From: Streptomyces violaceoruber
GTDB taxonomy: Bacteria; Actinomycetota; Actinomycetes; Streptomycetales; Streptomycetaceae
Assembly (NCBI RefSeq): GCF_033406955.1
Contig: NZ_CP137734.1
Coordinates: 62,001-126,000, forward strand
Direction of reading: 5' to 3'
DNA length: 64,000 nt
Position numbers and translations under genes: made by a program. Each line of letters begins with the position of its first letter. The stretch's first letter is position 1. The notes beneath the pieces are model-generated. The model was given only the letters and a program-made list of their open reading frames with translations, searched no databases and was not told the DNA's origin. This document shows positions 25,090-34,056 of this stretch, one piece after another.

Positions 25090-25748
25090 ACGGTCGATCC
25101 CGGGCACTCGTACGAACCGGACAGACATGCTCCTCTGGACAGCCCGCTTGGAGGCCCCGGCGGGCGCTCGGCGACAAGGGCGGCTTCCGGTCCCGGACTT
25201 CGGTCGGAGACCGGGTTCACCGTCGAGAAGCGGCCCTTCCGGATTCGTCTCGACCACGCCCGGGCGGGGCCGTCCGTGAACGCCTACGCGCAGGGGTTCC
25301 TGGCCAAGCTGCGTTCCCACGCCACCGACGCCCTGGACGCGGACGACCGGCCTCCTGGGACGCACTGCTGGACGAGACGCAGCCGCACGCCGTCGCGCAC
25401 CGCGACGACCCGCGCGTGCACACCACTCGCACCACCTGGATCGCACGCCGCCCTTGACCCCGCGGGGCGAAGCCCATCCGGACCGGCCTCTATACGGCCG
25501 AGCCCCCGGCACGCACTTCAGCGCGAGCCTGACGGGCAAGCGACGAATCCCCGTCGAAAGAATCCGGGAAGCCGTAGAACTGCAGGCAGGACGCGGCGTC
25601 CACGGAAAGATCGTGGTCACTCTCTGAGAAGCCGCGTCGGTGATCCGATCCGCGCCACCGGCCACTGCCCCGCACCCTGAGCCGTCGGCGACACGCCCGC
25701 CCGTGCAGGGAGTCCGACGCAGCGCACGCCCCGGCGGCCGATCGATAC
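25090..25748. other. Remnant-rich region, no intact gene
   Basis: Open frames on both strands are not convincing. A forward piece at ~25276-25360 (VNAYAQGFLAKLRSHATDAL) and one near 25365-25457 in another frame (ALLDETQPHAVAHRDDPRVH) look like parts of a frameshifted gene I cannot identify. An alcohol dehydrogenase tail is at 25516-25627. Confidence 0.4.
25516..25627 (+). pseudogene. Zinc-type alcohol dehydrogenase C-terminal fragment
   Basis: The frame ending at TGA 25627 reads RIPVERIREAVELQAGRGVH, then GKIVVTL. This is the standard C-terminus of NAD(P)-dependent alcohol dehydrogenases of the MDR superfamily (...DAV-x-LQ-x-x-x-x-VHGKIVVTL). Upstream the frame has no dehydrogenase sequence, so only the last exon-sized scrap remains. 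Confidence 0.5.
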
Positions 25749-25788
25749 GGGGCCGTCCTCCCGACCCCCGTGGCGGGAGGACGGCCCC
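25749..25788 (-). terminator. Strong hairpin terminator of the secreted-protein gene
   Basis: Perfect 15-bp arms (25749-25763 and 25774-25788; GGGGCCGTCCTCCCG on the left) around a 10-base loop, 23 bp past the stop of the minus-strand gene ending at 25812. No T-tract, as is common in Streptomyces. Confidence 0.75.
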
Positions 25789-25811
25789 AGCTCTTTCCCG
25801 TGGCCGCCCGG

Positions 25812-26453
25812 TCAGTACAGCTTGTTGACGGCCGTGCGCGTGGTCTTCTTGAAGGCGGCCACCGGCGCGTCCCGGAAGTCGCCCATCTGTCCCCACTTCA
25901 CGACGGTGACGGTCCTGCCGTCCCGTCCGACCGACAGCAGAGCGATGTCGGTGGCGCCCCAGGACGTCTCGGTGTGCAGGCCCCGGACGCGGGCACCCTC
26001 CTCGACCGGCAGGGTGCCGTAGTCGCGGCCCTCGGCCTCGACGTCGGGCGAGGACTCCTCGATGCGGTCGGCGCAGGTGCGGATCAGGTCGTCGTAGTGC
26101 TGCGCAAGTGCCTTGGCCTGGGCGGATGTGCCCGCGACGACGGTCAACTGCACGGCGCCGGCGTCCAGGTCGGTCCAGAACCGGCGGTGCCGGTAGTCGT
26201 GGCCGGGCACACCCTCCGTGCTCACGCACAGGCCGAGTTCGTCCGGGAAGCCGTCGGTGACCGGCCCGGCCGTCCAGGACGACGTCGGGTGCGGCGGCAG
26301 CTGGGACGCCGACAGGAACGCGGGCGTGGCGGACAGCGCGGGCGCGGCTTCCTTCGGAGCGGCGTCGGCTGCCGGTGCCGTCAGGACCGCGCCCGCCGCC
26401 AGGGCGGCGACGGTGAGTGCGCGGAGCGCGCTTGCTGGGCGGTGCAGGGACAT
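25812..26453 (-). CDS. Secreted protein of unknown function
   Basis: 213 aa. A Sec-type signal peptide is clear: MSLHRPASALRALTVAALAA, then GAVLTAPAADAA with an Ala-x-Ala cleavage site near residue 30. The mature part has a conserved pair of cysteines (LGLCVSTEG, IRTCADRIEE) and ends GQMGDFRDAPVAAFKKTT. It resembles the PknH-like / sensor-domain secreted proteins of actinobacteria only vaguely. Start 26453 follows GGGGGGAAC. Divergent from the HTH-transmembrane protein at 26691, which also has a two-Cys extracellular domain. Confidence 0.75.
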   Translation of the reverse strand: MSLHRPASALRALTVAALAAGAVLTAPAADAAPKEAAPALSATPAFLSASQLPPHPTSSWTAGPVTDGFPDELGLCVSTEGVPGHDYRHRRFWTDLDAGAVQLTVVAGTSAQAKALAQHYDDLIRTCADRIEESSPDVEAEGRDYGTLPVEEGARVRGLHTETSWGATDIALLSVGRDGRTVTVVKWGQMGDFRDAPVAAFKKTTRTAVNKLY

Positions 26454-26690
26454 GGGTGTTCCCCCCGTGGACGGAAGCGTGGAACGTGGGTGCCGCGGGA
26501 GGCCCGCCGGGTCGCCCCGGGCCTGGTCGGTGCGGCACCAAGAGCATCGGCGGACACACGCGGCGGGCGCAACAGCCGACGGCCCGTCCCGCACGGTGGA
26601 ACCATCCCAGCCCGTCTGACGTGCAGGTACATGGGATGCCTGGGATGCCGTCCCGGGCTGGACAGGGGCAGTACGAGGACGGGGAGACCG

Positions 26691-28046
26691 GTGCCGGCAC
26701 AGCACGACAGCGACAGCACGGACGCGGTCGACGAGTTCGCGGCGCTGCTGAGGGAGCTCAAAGAGCACACGGACCGCAGCTACGGCTCGCTGGCCCGCCG
26801 TCTGGGCATGAACACCTCGACGCTGCACCGCTACTGCGCCGGTGACACGGTGCCGCTCGACTTCGCCCCCGTGGAGCGCTTCGCCGCCCTGTGCGGGGCG
26901 AGCCCGGGTCAACGCCTCGAACTCCACCGCCGTTGGCTGCTGGCCGTAGCGGCCCGCCACCGGCCCCGCACGGCGGAACCGGGGCAGGGCGCGCCCGGCG
27001 CCGCCGAAGCGGACACGGAGCAGGAGACCGACGGCGGCACGGACGCCACGCCGCAACCCACCGGCGCCCCGTCCGCCGGAACGGCCCCCGTACCCCCGCC
27101 CCCGCGCCGCCCCTGGTACCGCCGTAGGCCGCTCGTGGCGGGGACTGCCTGCGTCTGTGCCGTACTCGCAACGCTCGGAGCCCTGTCCGCACTGCCGGAC
27201 AGACAACGGGCGTCCGCCGACGGTCCCGCACCCGCCTCCGGTCCGACGGCGTCCGGTACGGCCAGGGCCAGAGGGTCCGAGCCGCGGGACGCGTCACCCA
27301 GTCCGAGCGGCTCCCCCACCGCCGACACCTCCGAGCAGCCGCGCGGCCCAGCCACCCCGAAACAGCAGCCAGGCACCTCCCGCCCGCACGGAACGACTGC
27401 CGCCCCCTCCCCCGGCGAACAGCCGACCGGGCTGCCGCTCACCTGGTCCGTCAACTCCCAGGCCTGGAAACTCGGCTGCGGCCACGACTACGTCATCGCC
27501 AAGCCACCGAGCCAGGTACCCCCTCCCCCTGCTCCGCAGGACGCCGCACCCTGGGCGGCGACACAGAACGCGGTGCACGGCAAAGAGACGCTCGTGCAGC
27601 TGTCGGTGCAGGGGCGCAGCGACACCGCCGTCGTACTGGAGGATCTGCGCGTGCGTGTGACCGGCCGTGCGGCTCCGGTCGAGGGCAACGCCTACGCCAT
27701 GGACCAGGGCTGCGGCGGCTCGATCACCCCCCGGTCCTTCGCCGTGGACCTGGACAAGGACCGCCCCATCGCCCGCGCGGTCGCCGGAAACGACTCCGGC
27801 ACGCCGATCCCGGCCGTGCGCATGCCCTACCGCGTCTCGGCAAAGGACCCCGAGGTCCTGCTGGTCACGGCCACGGCCGGCGCGTGCGACTGCCGCTGGT
27901 ACCTGGAGCTGGACTGGTCCTCGCAGGGCCGCACGGGCACCGTGCGCATCGACGACGACGGACGCCCGTTCCGCACCACCGCCATCGAGGGCCTGCCGCG
28001 GTACATGTACGACACCCTGGGCCGCACGTGGGGGTCCTACGGCTAG
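26691..28046 (+). CDS. XRE-HTH protein with one TM helix and extracellular domain
   Basis: 451 aa. Residues ~12-75 are a cytoplasmic HTH (YGSLARRLGMNTSTLHRYCA). A Pro/Ala/Gly linker follows, then a basic stop (RRPWYRRRP), a TM helix at ~148-168 (LVAGTACVCAVLATLGAL), a Pro/Ser/Thr-rich stalk to ~270, and a C-terminal beta-rich extracellular domain with LGCGHDYVI, MDQGCGGSITP and ACDCRWYLELDWSSQG. Start GTG 26691 with GGGGAG upstream. The layout suggests a one-component membrane regulator that reads an outside signal. It is divergent from a secreted protein, its most likely partner or target (inferred). Confidence 0.8.
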   Translation: MPAQHDSDSTDAVDEFAALLRELKEHTDRSYGSLARRLGMNTSTLHRYCAGDTVPLDFAPVERFAALCGASPGQRLELHRRWLLAVAARHRPRTAEPGQGAPGAAEADTEQETDGGTDATPQPTGAPSAGTAPVPPPPRRPWYRRRPLVAGTACVCAVLATLGALSALPDRQRASADGPAPASGPTASGTARARGSEPRDASPSPSGSPTADTSEQPRGPATPKQQPGTSRPHGTTAAPSPGEQPTGLPLTWSVNSQAWKLGCGHDYVIAKPPSQVPPPPAPQDAAPWAATQNAVHGKETLVQLSVQGRSDTAVVLEDLRVRVTGRAAPVEGNAYAMDQGCGGSITPRSFAVDLDKDRPIARAVAGNDSGTPIPAVRMPYRVSAKDPEVLLVTATAGACDCRWYLELDWSSQGRTGTVRIDDDGRPFRTTAIEGLPRYMYDTLGRTWGSYG

Positions 28047-28151
28047 AGGACACGGCAGGTCGAGGAGCAAGGCATCGCCGACGACAGGGGGTTGGACCGG
28101 CCCTGCCGGGCCGCACCCGTGATTGTCAGTGGGTCCTGGCAGGGTGCGTGC

Positions 28152-29358
28152 ATGACGAACAGCGAGCGTGATCGCATGACGCGGATCCTCGGCGGGTTGC
28201 CGGCAGCGGCTCGAGGAGTGCTGTTGGAGACGGACTGGGCTTCCCACCGGCACGCCTACGGCTCCGGCGAGGACATACCCGTCGCCCTGTGCTCCCTCCT
28301 GGACAAGGATGCCGGGGTGCGGTCCGAGGCGCTGGCCGTGTTGGACATGGGCGTGCTGCATCAGGGCTCTCTGTACACGGTCACCGCCCCCGCGGCGCTG
28401 TTCGTCGCCGCGATCCTCGACCATCCCCTGTGCCTCGCCGAGCACGAGGGGCACCTCCCGTGGGACGACGGGCCGCCGCGCAGCTTGCGGGCCGCCCTGC
28501 TCGACTGGCTGGGCCAGGTGGCCGAGTCGGCTGCCTACGGGGAGGATCCGGCGCGGGACCGGGCGAACTGGGAGTGGCAGCCCTGGCACGAGGACACGCG
28601 GGGCAAGCGCGACCCCGACGAGCTCGCCGCACTGCAAGCGTGCCGGGACATCCGTCCCGCCCTGTACGACGCCGTCGAACCGTTCCTCTCCTCCTGCGAC
28701 CCTCACATCTATGAGTCCGCGCTCGGCGTCGCGCTGCCGCTCCTTTCGGCTCCGGCCCTCGCCGACCGGGTACCGCGCGCCGCCGCGCTGCTGCGGGGCC
28801 GGCTGGGCACGATGACGGGCCGTCGGGAACGAGCCGCCGTGGCGCGGGCGCTGAGCCTTTGGGGAATGGACACCTCCGACCTGCTCGCCGACTCCGACCC
28901 GGCCGTACGGGTCTGCGCCGCGCTCGGTCCCGTCCGAGTCGACCGGCCCCGCGCTCTCGCCGTGCTCCTCGACGCGCTGCGGGACCCCCGCACGACGGAC
29001 GGATGGTTCCCCCGAGCCGCTGCGTGGGGTCGACGGGTGCTTCCGGTTCACCGTACTGCGTTCCGCGCTCGATCTGGCCGTGTCGTTCGAGGAGGTGGCA
29101 GCCGTGACCACCGCCATGGTGGCCGCCGGCCGCAGATCCGTCGTCGACCACGAAAACGGGCCGATCCTGTTCAGAGCCTTCCCCGGTGGCTACGAGCCGG
29201 CCCACTCGCTCACCTCGGCCCAACGCGCGCTGCTGGGGGCGTTCGTGGACACCGACGAGACGACGGGCAGCATCGGCGGCAACTGGTTGTGGTTCCGCGC
29301 GGCCGGGCTGCCGGAGAACCGGGAGGGCATCGCCGCGTTGCTGCGTACCTACCCGTGA
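28152..29358 (+). pseudogene. HEAT-repeat-like protein, +1 frameshift near 29004
   Basis: Frame one from ATG 28152 encodes alpha-solenoid repeats (VALCSLLDKDAGVRSEALAV, LSLWGMDTSDLLADSDPAVR) to about 29008. The natural continuation EPLRGVDGCFRFTVLRSALD, then LAVSFEEVAAVTTAMVAAG is in another frame and runs to TGA 29358. The shift lies in TTCCCCCGAG: one C fewer would restore a single frame of about 400 aa. Either a sequencing error or a recent inactivating slip. Role unknown. Confidence 0.7.
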
Positions 29359-29540
29359 CGCCGCCCTGGGTCAGGCATCACCGTCTTCCGCCGTGGATCG
29401 ACATCTGCCGGGTCACCCCCTGGACCTCGCCCGACGGAAGCAGCGGCTTCCAGGCCGGTCCGTCGCGCGAGTTGAGCCGCCCGTGCTCCTGGCCGACGAG
29501 GGTGAGTGGATGGGCCGGCGGTGCGCGGTGGCGGGCGGCG

Positions 29541-30125
29541 TCAGGACTTGAGTGTGGCGGCCGACCTGGCGGCCTGTTCGATCCGCGCGCGGTGGGCGGC
29601 CCGGGCTTCCTCGTCGATCTGCTCCTCGTGTTCGGCGCGCAGCCCGGTCCGGCCGTCGAGGCCCTCGCGCAGGATGTCGGCGTGCCCGGTGTGCCGGACG
29701 GACTCGCCGAGGACGTGGACGATGACGGCGAACAGGTTCGTGTCGGACCAGGGCTGCGGCCACCACGGCACGTGGGCGGGGGCGTCGAGGGGTAGCTCGT
29801 TGATCGTCGCGTCCGAGTGTTGCCAGGTGCGCCGGTAGAAGCCGGTGATCTGATCGCGGGTCTCGTCCGCGGCCGCCCACCGATCGCTGCCGTCGGAATC
29901 CTGCCACCGGCACAGCGGTTCCGGGGAGGGGCGGCCGAAGACCTCGCCGAAGTACCTGGCCTCGACGGTCGCGACGTGTTTGACCAGGCCGAGGAGGTTG
30001 GTCCCGGTCGCCGTCAGAGGTCTGCGGGCGTCGTACTCGGACAGGCCGTCGAGTTTCCAGAGCAGCGCCTCGCGGTCCCGCCGCAGTCTCCCGTGCAGGG
30101 TGTGCTTCGCGAATTCATCGATCAT
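29541..30125 (-). CDS. DinB-family protein (DUF664)
   Basis: 194 aa, four-helix DinB fold: LLGLVKHVATVEARYFGEVF with the first His ligand, and VIVHVLGESVRHTGHADIL with two more, the usual three-His metal site. Actinobacterial DinB proteins are probable thiol-dependent (mycothiol) transferases. It is followed at 30362 by a mycothiol-dependent isomerase family gene on the same strand, with 236 bp between. Confidence 0.9.
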   Translation of the reverse strand: MIDEFAKHTLHGRLRRDREALLWKLDGLSEYDARRPLTATGTNLLGLVKHVATVEARYFGEVFGRPSPEPLCRWQDSDGSDRWAAADETRDQITGFYRRTWQHSDATINELPLDAPAHVPWWPQPWSDTNLFAVIVHVLGESVRHTGHADILREGLDGRTGLRAEHEEQIDEEARAAHRARIEQAARSAATLKS

Positions 30126-30361
30126 GCGTCATGAACCTTCCATGGGCCGTTCGTATTCTCGACATCCCGTACGTGGTCCGGCGCCCCGGCCCGTGCCAGT
30201 GGCTGCGCAGGAGTGCCAGGTACGGATCCGGCCGGCGGTGGGCACCGCCGCACCACGCGCCAGGGCCATTGCGCCGCCTGCTCCGACGCCTGCGGCCGTG
30301 CGCGCGATCCGTGAGCGCGATGTCGTGCGTACCGGGTGGGTGTGATCGGCGAACGCGGAGG

Positions 30362-31123
30362 CTATTCCTCGGGCTCCCAGGCGATCAGCCGCTCGAACAC
30401 CTGCTGGTCGCCCTCGGTCTTCAGGTCGCTCAGCGTGAGGCGGCCCCAGACGAAGAGGAGCAGTTGCTCGGCCGTGCCCGTGGCCGAAGCGGAGGGGGTC
30501 GCGGCGCTGTCCGTGAGGGGTGCGGGCCAGGCCCCGGTGCCGTCGAGCTCCAGGAGCCAGGAGCGGCCCTCGGTGGCGTGGTAGTGGATGGTGGCGGCCT
30601 CGTGCGGCCAGGCGGCCGGGGTGGAGTTGCAGGTGTCGAGGAACTCGGCCACGCCGTCGATCGCGACGTCGGGCGGCATCGGCTGCACGGTGCCTGCGGC
30701 GAGCTGGGCGTCGTAGGTGTGCACCAGTACCTCGTGCACCCGGCGCCGTGCGACACCCCAGGCATTCGCCGGCGACAGGCCGGCGCCCCACCATGTCCAG
30801 CACTCACGCTCCGGACCGGCCTCTCGCAGCGCACTCAGCAGCAGCTCGTTCGACTCGGCGTACCAGGCCAGCAGCGCCTCGAGCTCGCGCGGCACCCCCG
30901 CGGTGTTCTTGGCCGGCGGAGCCTCGGCCGGGCCCGCGGCGACGATCGCGGCCCACCAGCGCTGGCCGGTACCCAGATGCCGCACCAGATCGAACAACGT
31001 CCACTCGGAGCAGGACGGCACCGGCGCGTCGAGGCTCGCCCCGGCGGCAACCGCACTCCGGAACGCGGCCGACCGCTCGTCGATCAGTCGCAGCAGGGCT
31101 GCGTACTCAAGACTGTCTGTCAC
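30362..31123 (-). CDS. Maleylpyruvate isomerase-family mycothiol-dependent enzyme
   Basis: 253 aa. An N-terminal DinB-like domain has SEWTLFDLVRHLGTGQRWWA (first His), a central Glu region and VARRRVHEVLVHTYDAQLAA (H-x-x-D/E metal site). A C-terminal SCP2-like alpha/beta domain follows (ATIHYHATEGRSWLLEL, LLLFVWGRLTL). Start ATG 31123. Substrate unknown. Confidence 0.9.
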   Translation of the reverse strand: MTDSLEYAALLRLIDERSAAFRSAVAAGASLDAPVPSCSEWTLFDLVRHLGTGQRWWAAIVAAGPAEAPPAKNTAGVPRELEALLAWYAESNELLLSALREAGPERECWTWWGAGLSPANAWGVARRRVHEVLVHTYDAQLAAGTVQPMPPDVAIDGVAEFLDTCNSTPAAWPHEAATIHYHATEGRSWLLELDGTGAWPAPLTDSAATPSASATGTAEQLLLFVWGRLTLSDLKTEGDQQVFERLIAWEPEE

Positions 31124-31231
31124 ATCGCTTGCCTATCACCCCGGATCAGCCGACGGCACCGTATTTTCCAGGCCGCCATACCCCCTTCCCGAACGGGCGC
31201 TCAAAGGCTCCTCGCGTGACTGGCGTTTCGG

Positions 31232-32257
31232 TCACCGCCTGTACCGCTGCGCGACGGCCGTGAAGGCGGCCTTGGGCTCCCATTCCATGTCGGGGTAGGT
31301 CTGCCCCCGGCGTCCTTCGAGGAGTTTGACGATGCCCAGGCCGGCCCGGTCCAGGTCGTCCCTGGGGTCGCCGTCCGGGCGGTGGGGGTAGCCGGGCAGG
31401 GCGAACAGGAACACGAACGCGCTGTCCACCCCCTCGGTTTCGAAGATCTCCAGCAGTTCGCTCAGATACGCGGCCTGGCCGGCCTCGTCACGCTCGTACA
31501 CGCCGGTCAGCCGTACCGGGGCCCTGGTCGCCGGGTCGTGCTCGACCACTTCCAGCACCCGACCGCCACGGTCCCCCGCGCCGCGGTAGGCGGCGGTGCC
31601 GAACCCGGTGACGGCGAGCGGCTTCGGACCCTGCGCCAAGGTGCGCACCGCGTCCCGGAACCGGTCGGCGACCTCTGCGGAGCGGATCAGTTCGTACGTC
31701 ACCATGTCGAACGGGGTCCAGTCGATCTGCTCGAACTGGATGGCCGCGTAGGTGAGTCTGCCCCGGAAGCGCTCGCGGACCGTGGCCGCGGCCTCGCGGA
31801 GGAACGCGTTGATGCGCGACCCGAGCTCGCGCATCGCTTCGGCTCGCCGCTCGGGCCGGCGCATCAGGTGCTCGACCCGCTCCTCCGGGCTGTCCCCCGA
31901 CAGGAACCCGCGGTTCATCACGCTCAGCTCGACCCCTGCGACGAACACGACGGCGGCCCCCCGCTGCCGGAGCCGTTCCGCGCGCTCGGCGCAGTCGCGG
32001 AAGAGCGTGAGGATCGGTTCGGGGTCCAGTTCCAGCGGGTAGGGCGAGAACCAGACCTCCAGGCCGAGCTCGGCGGCGGCGCCGGCGGCCAGCTCCAGGC
32101 GGTCCGGGTCGCCGCCGATGATCTGGACCGCGTTGCAGTGCAGGTCGTCGCGGATGACGGCGAGTTCGCGCCGGACCACGGCGGGGTCGAAGTGCTCGCG
32201 GGACGGCTGGCCGTGCACGACGAATCCGGTGTCGTAGGTCATTCCTCTTGCTCGCAT
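31232..32257 (-). CDS. TIM-barrel protein, glycoside-hydrolase-like, unknown function
   Basis: 341 aa. MTYDTGFVVHGQPSREHFDP, LHCNAVQIIGGDPDRLELAA and LGLEVWFSPYPLELDPEPIL give barrel strands and helices. VVFVAGVELSVMNRGFL, LTYAAIQFEQIDWTPFDMVT and KPLAVTGFGTAAY follow; acidic residues sit at strand ends as in GH hydrolases. Members are sometimes labelled abortive infection proteins, without support that I know. Start 32257; another ATG five codons on. It is divergent from a TetR gene, with two CGCAA-N2-TTGCG boxes between. Confidence 0.7.
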   Translation of the reverse strand: MRARGMTYDTGFVVHGQPSREHFDPAVVRRELAVIRDDLHCNAVQIIGGDPDRLELAAGAAAELGLEVWFSPYPLELDPEPILTLFRDCAERAERLRQRGAAVVFVAGVELSVMNRGFLSGDSPEERVEHLMRRPERRAEAMRELGSRINAFLREAAATVRERFRGRLTYAAIQFEQIDWTPFDMVTYELIRSAEVADRFRDAVRTLAQGPKPLAVTGFGTAAYRGAGDRGGRVLEVVEHDPATRAPVRLTGVYERDEAGQAAYLSELLEIFETEGVDSAFVFLFALPGYPHRPDGDPRDDLDRAGLGIVKLLEGRRGQTYPDMEWEPKAAFTAVAQRYRR

Positions 32258-32317
32258 GGTGCCGCTGTCCTCTCCGTCGGTGTCGGCGGGTCGAGAGTGA
32301 CAGGGAAAGTGCGTACA

Positions 32318-32361
32318 CGCAAGTTTGCGCTTCCGCATATTTACGTGTGCGCAAGTTTGCG
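32318..32361. promoter_or_regulatory. Two putative TetR operators
   Basis: CGCAAGTTTGCG occurs twice (32318-32329 and 32350-32361), exactly 32 bp apart, in the 135-bp gap between the TIM-barrel gene and the TetR gene. Arms CGCAA/TTGCG are inverted. The near-exact spacing of three helical turns suits two dimers on one face. Confidence 0.6.
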
Positions 32362-32392
32362 GGCACGCAGTCGCGCGTGGAAAGCTGACACC

Positions 32393-33049
32393 GTGACGAC
32401 ACCACCACCGGGGCTGCGGGAGCGGAAGAAGCGGGCCACGCGCGAGGCGCTGCGCGAAGCGGCGCTGCGCCTGGCCGTGGAGCGCGGACCGGACCGGGTG
32501 CGGGTCGAGGACATCGCCGAGGCGGCCGGGGTCTCGCCGCGCACCTACAACAACTACTTCGCCAGCCGCGAGCAGGCCATCGTCTCCGCCGTGACCGCGG
32601 ACCGGGAGGCGCGCATCGCCGCGGCGGTCGCGGCCCGGCCCGCAGGAGTGCGCCTGGCCGACGCCGTCACCGAAGCAGTGGTCGAGCAGTACACGAACAC
32701 CGGCGAGCGTGAACACCGGGCGCTGCTGCTGATCACCACCCGGACCGCGCTGCGCGACGCGTTCCTCGACACCACGGCCGGCATCGAGCTCCCTCTCACC
32801 GCGGTGATCGCCGAACGCCTGCGAAACGCCGAAGCCCACCCGGCCCGCGTCCTCGCGGCAAGCGTGACCGCGGCGGTGCGCATCGCGCTGGAAGGCTGGC
32901 TGCGGCCTGCCGGGAGCGCGGAGACCGCCGGGAGTCTCGCCGCCGGAGGACTGCTCGTGCCCTCCGGTTCACTGGCGGACCAGCTCCGCGCGGCGCTGGC
33001 CCCGCTCGCGCCCGCGTTCGACGCCGCGGAGCAAGGTGGGCAGCCGTGA
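32393..33049 (+). CDS. TetR-family transcriptional regulator
   Basis: 218 aa. HTH: ATREALREAALRLAVERGPD, VRVEDIAEAAGVSPRTYNNY. The TYNNYF pattern is typical of one TetR branch. The C-terminal ligand domain is helical. Start GTG 32393. It is divergent from the TIM-barrel gene and probably controls it and itself through the CGCAAGTTTGCG boxes. Confidence 0.9.
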   Translation: MTTPPPGLRERKKRATREALREAALRLAVERGPDRVRVEDIAEAAGVSPRTYNNYFASREQAIVSAVTADREARIAAAVAARPAGVRLADAVTEAVVEQYTNTGEREHRALLLITTRTALRDAFLDTTAGIELPLTAVIAERLRNAEAHPARVLAASVTAAVRIALEGWLRPAGSAETAGSLAAGGLLVPSGSLADQLRAALAPLAPAFDAAEQGGQP

Positions 33050-33179
33050 CACCGACGCAGCTGGGGCATCCGCCGCCCCCTGCACTGCCGCGCGACCCGG
33101 GACGGGACCGTCGGCACCCTGCCCGGGCGCCGCTTCGACGGGCCTTTGGCAACTTCGGCAGCAGGGAGCGCTTCCTCCG

Positions 33180-33953
33180 ATGACCACCCAGCACGCAGGC
33201 GCCGGGCGCAGCGATCCGCAGAGCACCTCGGTCACGAGTGAGTCGCCGTTCAAGCCCCCTCTCGTCAAAGCGGTGTTCAGGGACGTGACCCCGATGCACG
33301 TCTCCCGGTCGGCCGCGTGGGCCGCCGCGTCGGTGACGCGGACGGTGCTGACGGAGATCGTCCAGGGTGCGAGGGCAGCGGCGGCGGAGGAGGACCGGAG
33401 GAAGCTGATTCCCGGGGACCTTCTCTCGGCGATCGACCGGAACGTCGAGTTGGAGGTGGGGACCACGTGGTACGACCACAGCCCGACGTTTCGAGGCCTG
33501 ACCGGTGTCGTGTACGACGCGGAGGGCGTCGTCGTGCCGTCGCGTGGGCGCGGCGGGTCGCGCAGGCCGAGTGCTGTGGTCGGCGCCCACAGGTTCGAGG
33601 CGGGGGTCAGGAAGCTGCTGCGGAGCCGGGGCACGGCGGCCGTCCCGGCGATGGTCCGCGACCTGGACGGAATCGCGAGCGTGTTCTTGACGGACCTGGC
33701 CCGGGACGCGGCCATGGTCGTCCGTGAGGGCGGGGTCAAACGCTTCGGTTCGGTCGTCCAGGCCATGCCGGACGAACCGGCCCCGGCTCCGTTCCCCAAG
33801 GATTTCCTTGGGGCCCTGTCCGCCCGCAGCGCGGACGGACGGACCATCGGCAGGGATGACATCCTGGCCGCCACCACGATGCGGTTGTTCGGCGGCCTCA
33901 GGCAGCGCGCCCTCACCGAAGCCCGCGAGGCGGCACAGAACCCTTCCGGCTGA
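33180..33953 (+). CDS. Candidate tandem histone-fold protein
   Basis: 257 aa, no signal peptide. Residues ~40-94 read like histone H2A: SVTRTVLTEIVQGARAAAAE, then KLIPGDLLSAIDRNVELEVG, compared with eukaryotic LTAEILELAGNAARD and RIIPRHLQLAIRNDEEL. Residues ~138-240 read like a second fold: VRKLLRSRG, VRDLDGIASVFLTDLARDAA, a ~35-residue insert, then RTIGRDDILAATTMRLFGGL, compared with H4 VLKVFLENVIRDA and KTVTAMDVVYALKRQG. A basic linker (SRGRGGSRRPS, residues 121-131) lies between. This suggests a histone doublet that could bind DNA as a monomer. Start ATG 33180 is weakly supported, because the ribosome site is poor. Fold assignment is from pattern reading only. Confidence 0.55.
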   Translation: MTTQHAGAGRSDPQSTSVTSESPFKPPLVKAVFRDVTPMHVSRSAAWAAASVTRTVLTEIVQGARAAAAEEDRRKLIPGDLLSAIDRNVELEVGTTWYDHSPTFRGLTGVVYDAEGVVVPSRGRGGSRRPSAVVGAHRFEAGVRKLLRSRGTAAVPAMVRDLDGIASVFLTDLARDAAMVVREGGVKRFGSVVQAMPDEPAPAPFPKDFLGALSARSADGRTIGRDDILAATTMRLFGGLRQRALTEAREAAQNPSG

Positions 33954-34056
33954 GTGGGGGCGATCGGCATCTGCCGTGTGCATCTCTGGATATTCCGACG
34001 ATAACGCTCGCCGCTAGCTTCACGGTGACCCTGTCGTGTTCGGTGAAAGGCATCCC

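Noticed and set aside
29359..29540. Forward frame after the HEAT-like gene
   Set aside because: Arg/Pro-rich continuation of a shadow frame; no evidence of coding.
30126..30361. Possible gene between DinB and the mycothiol isomerase
   Set aside because: Only compositionally biased frames; no motif or start.
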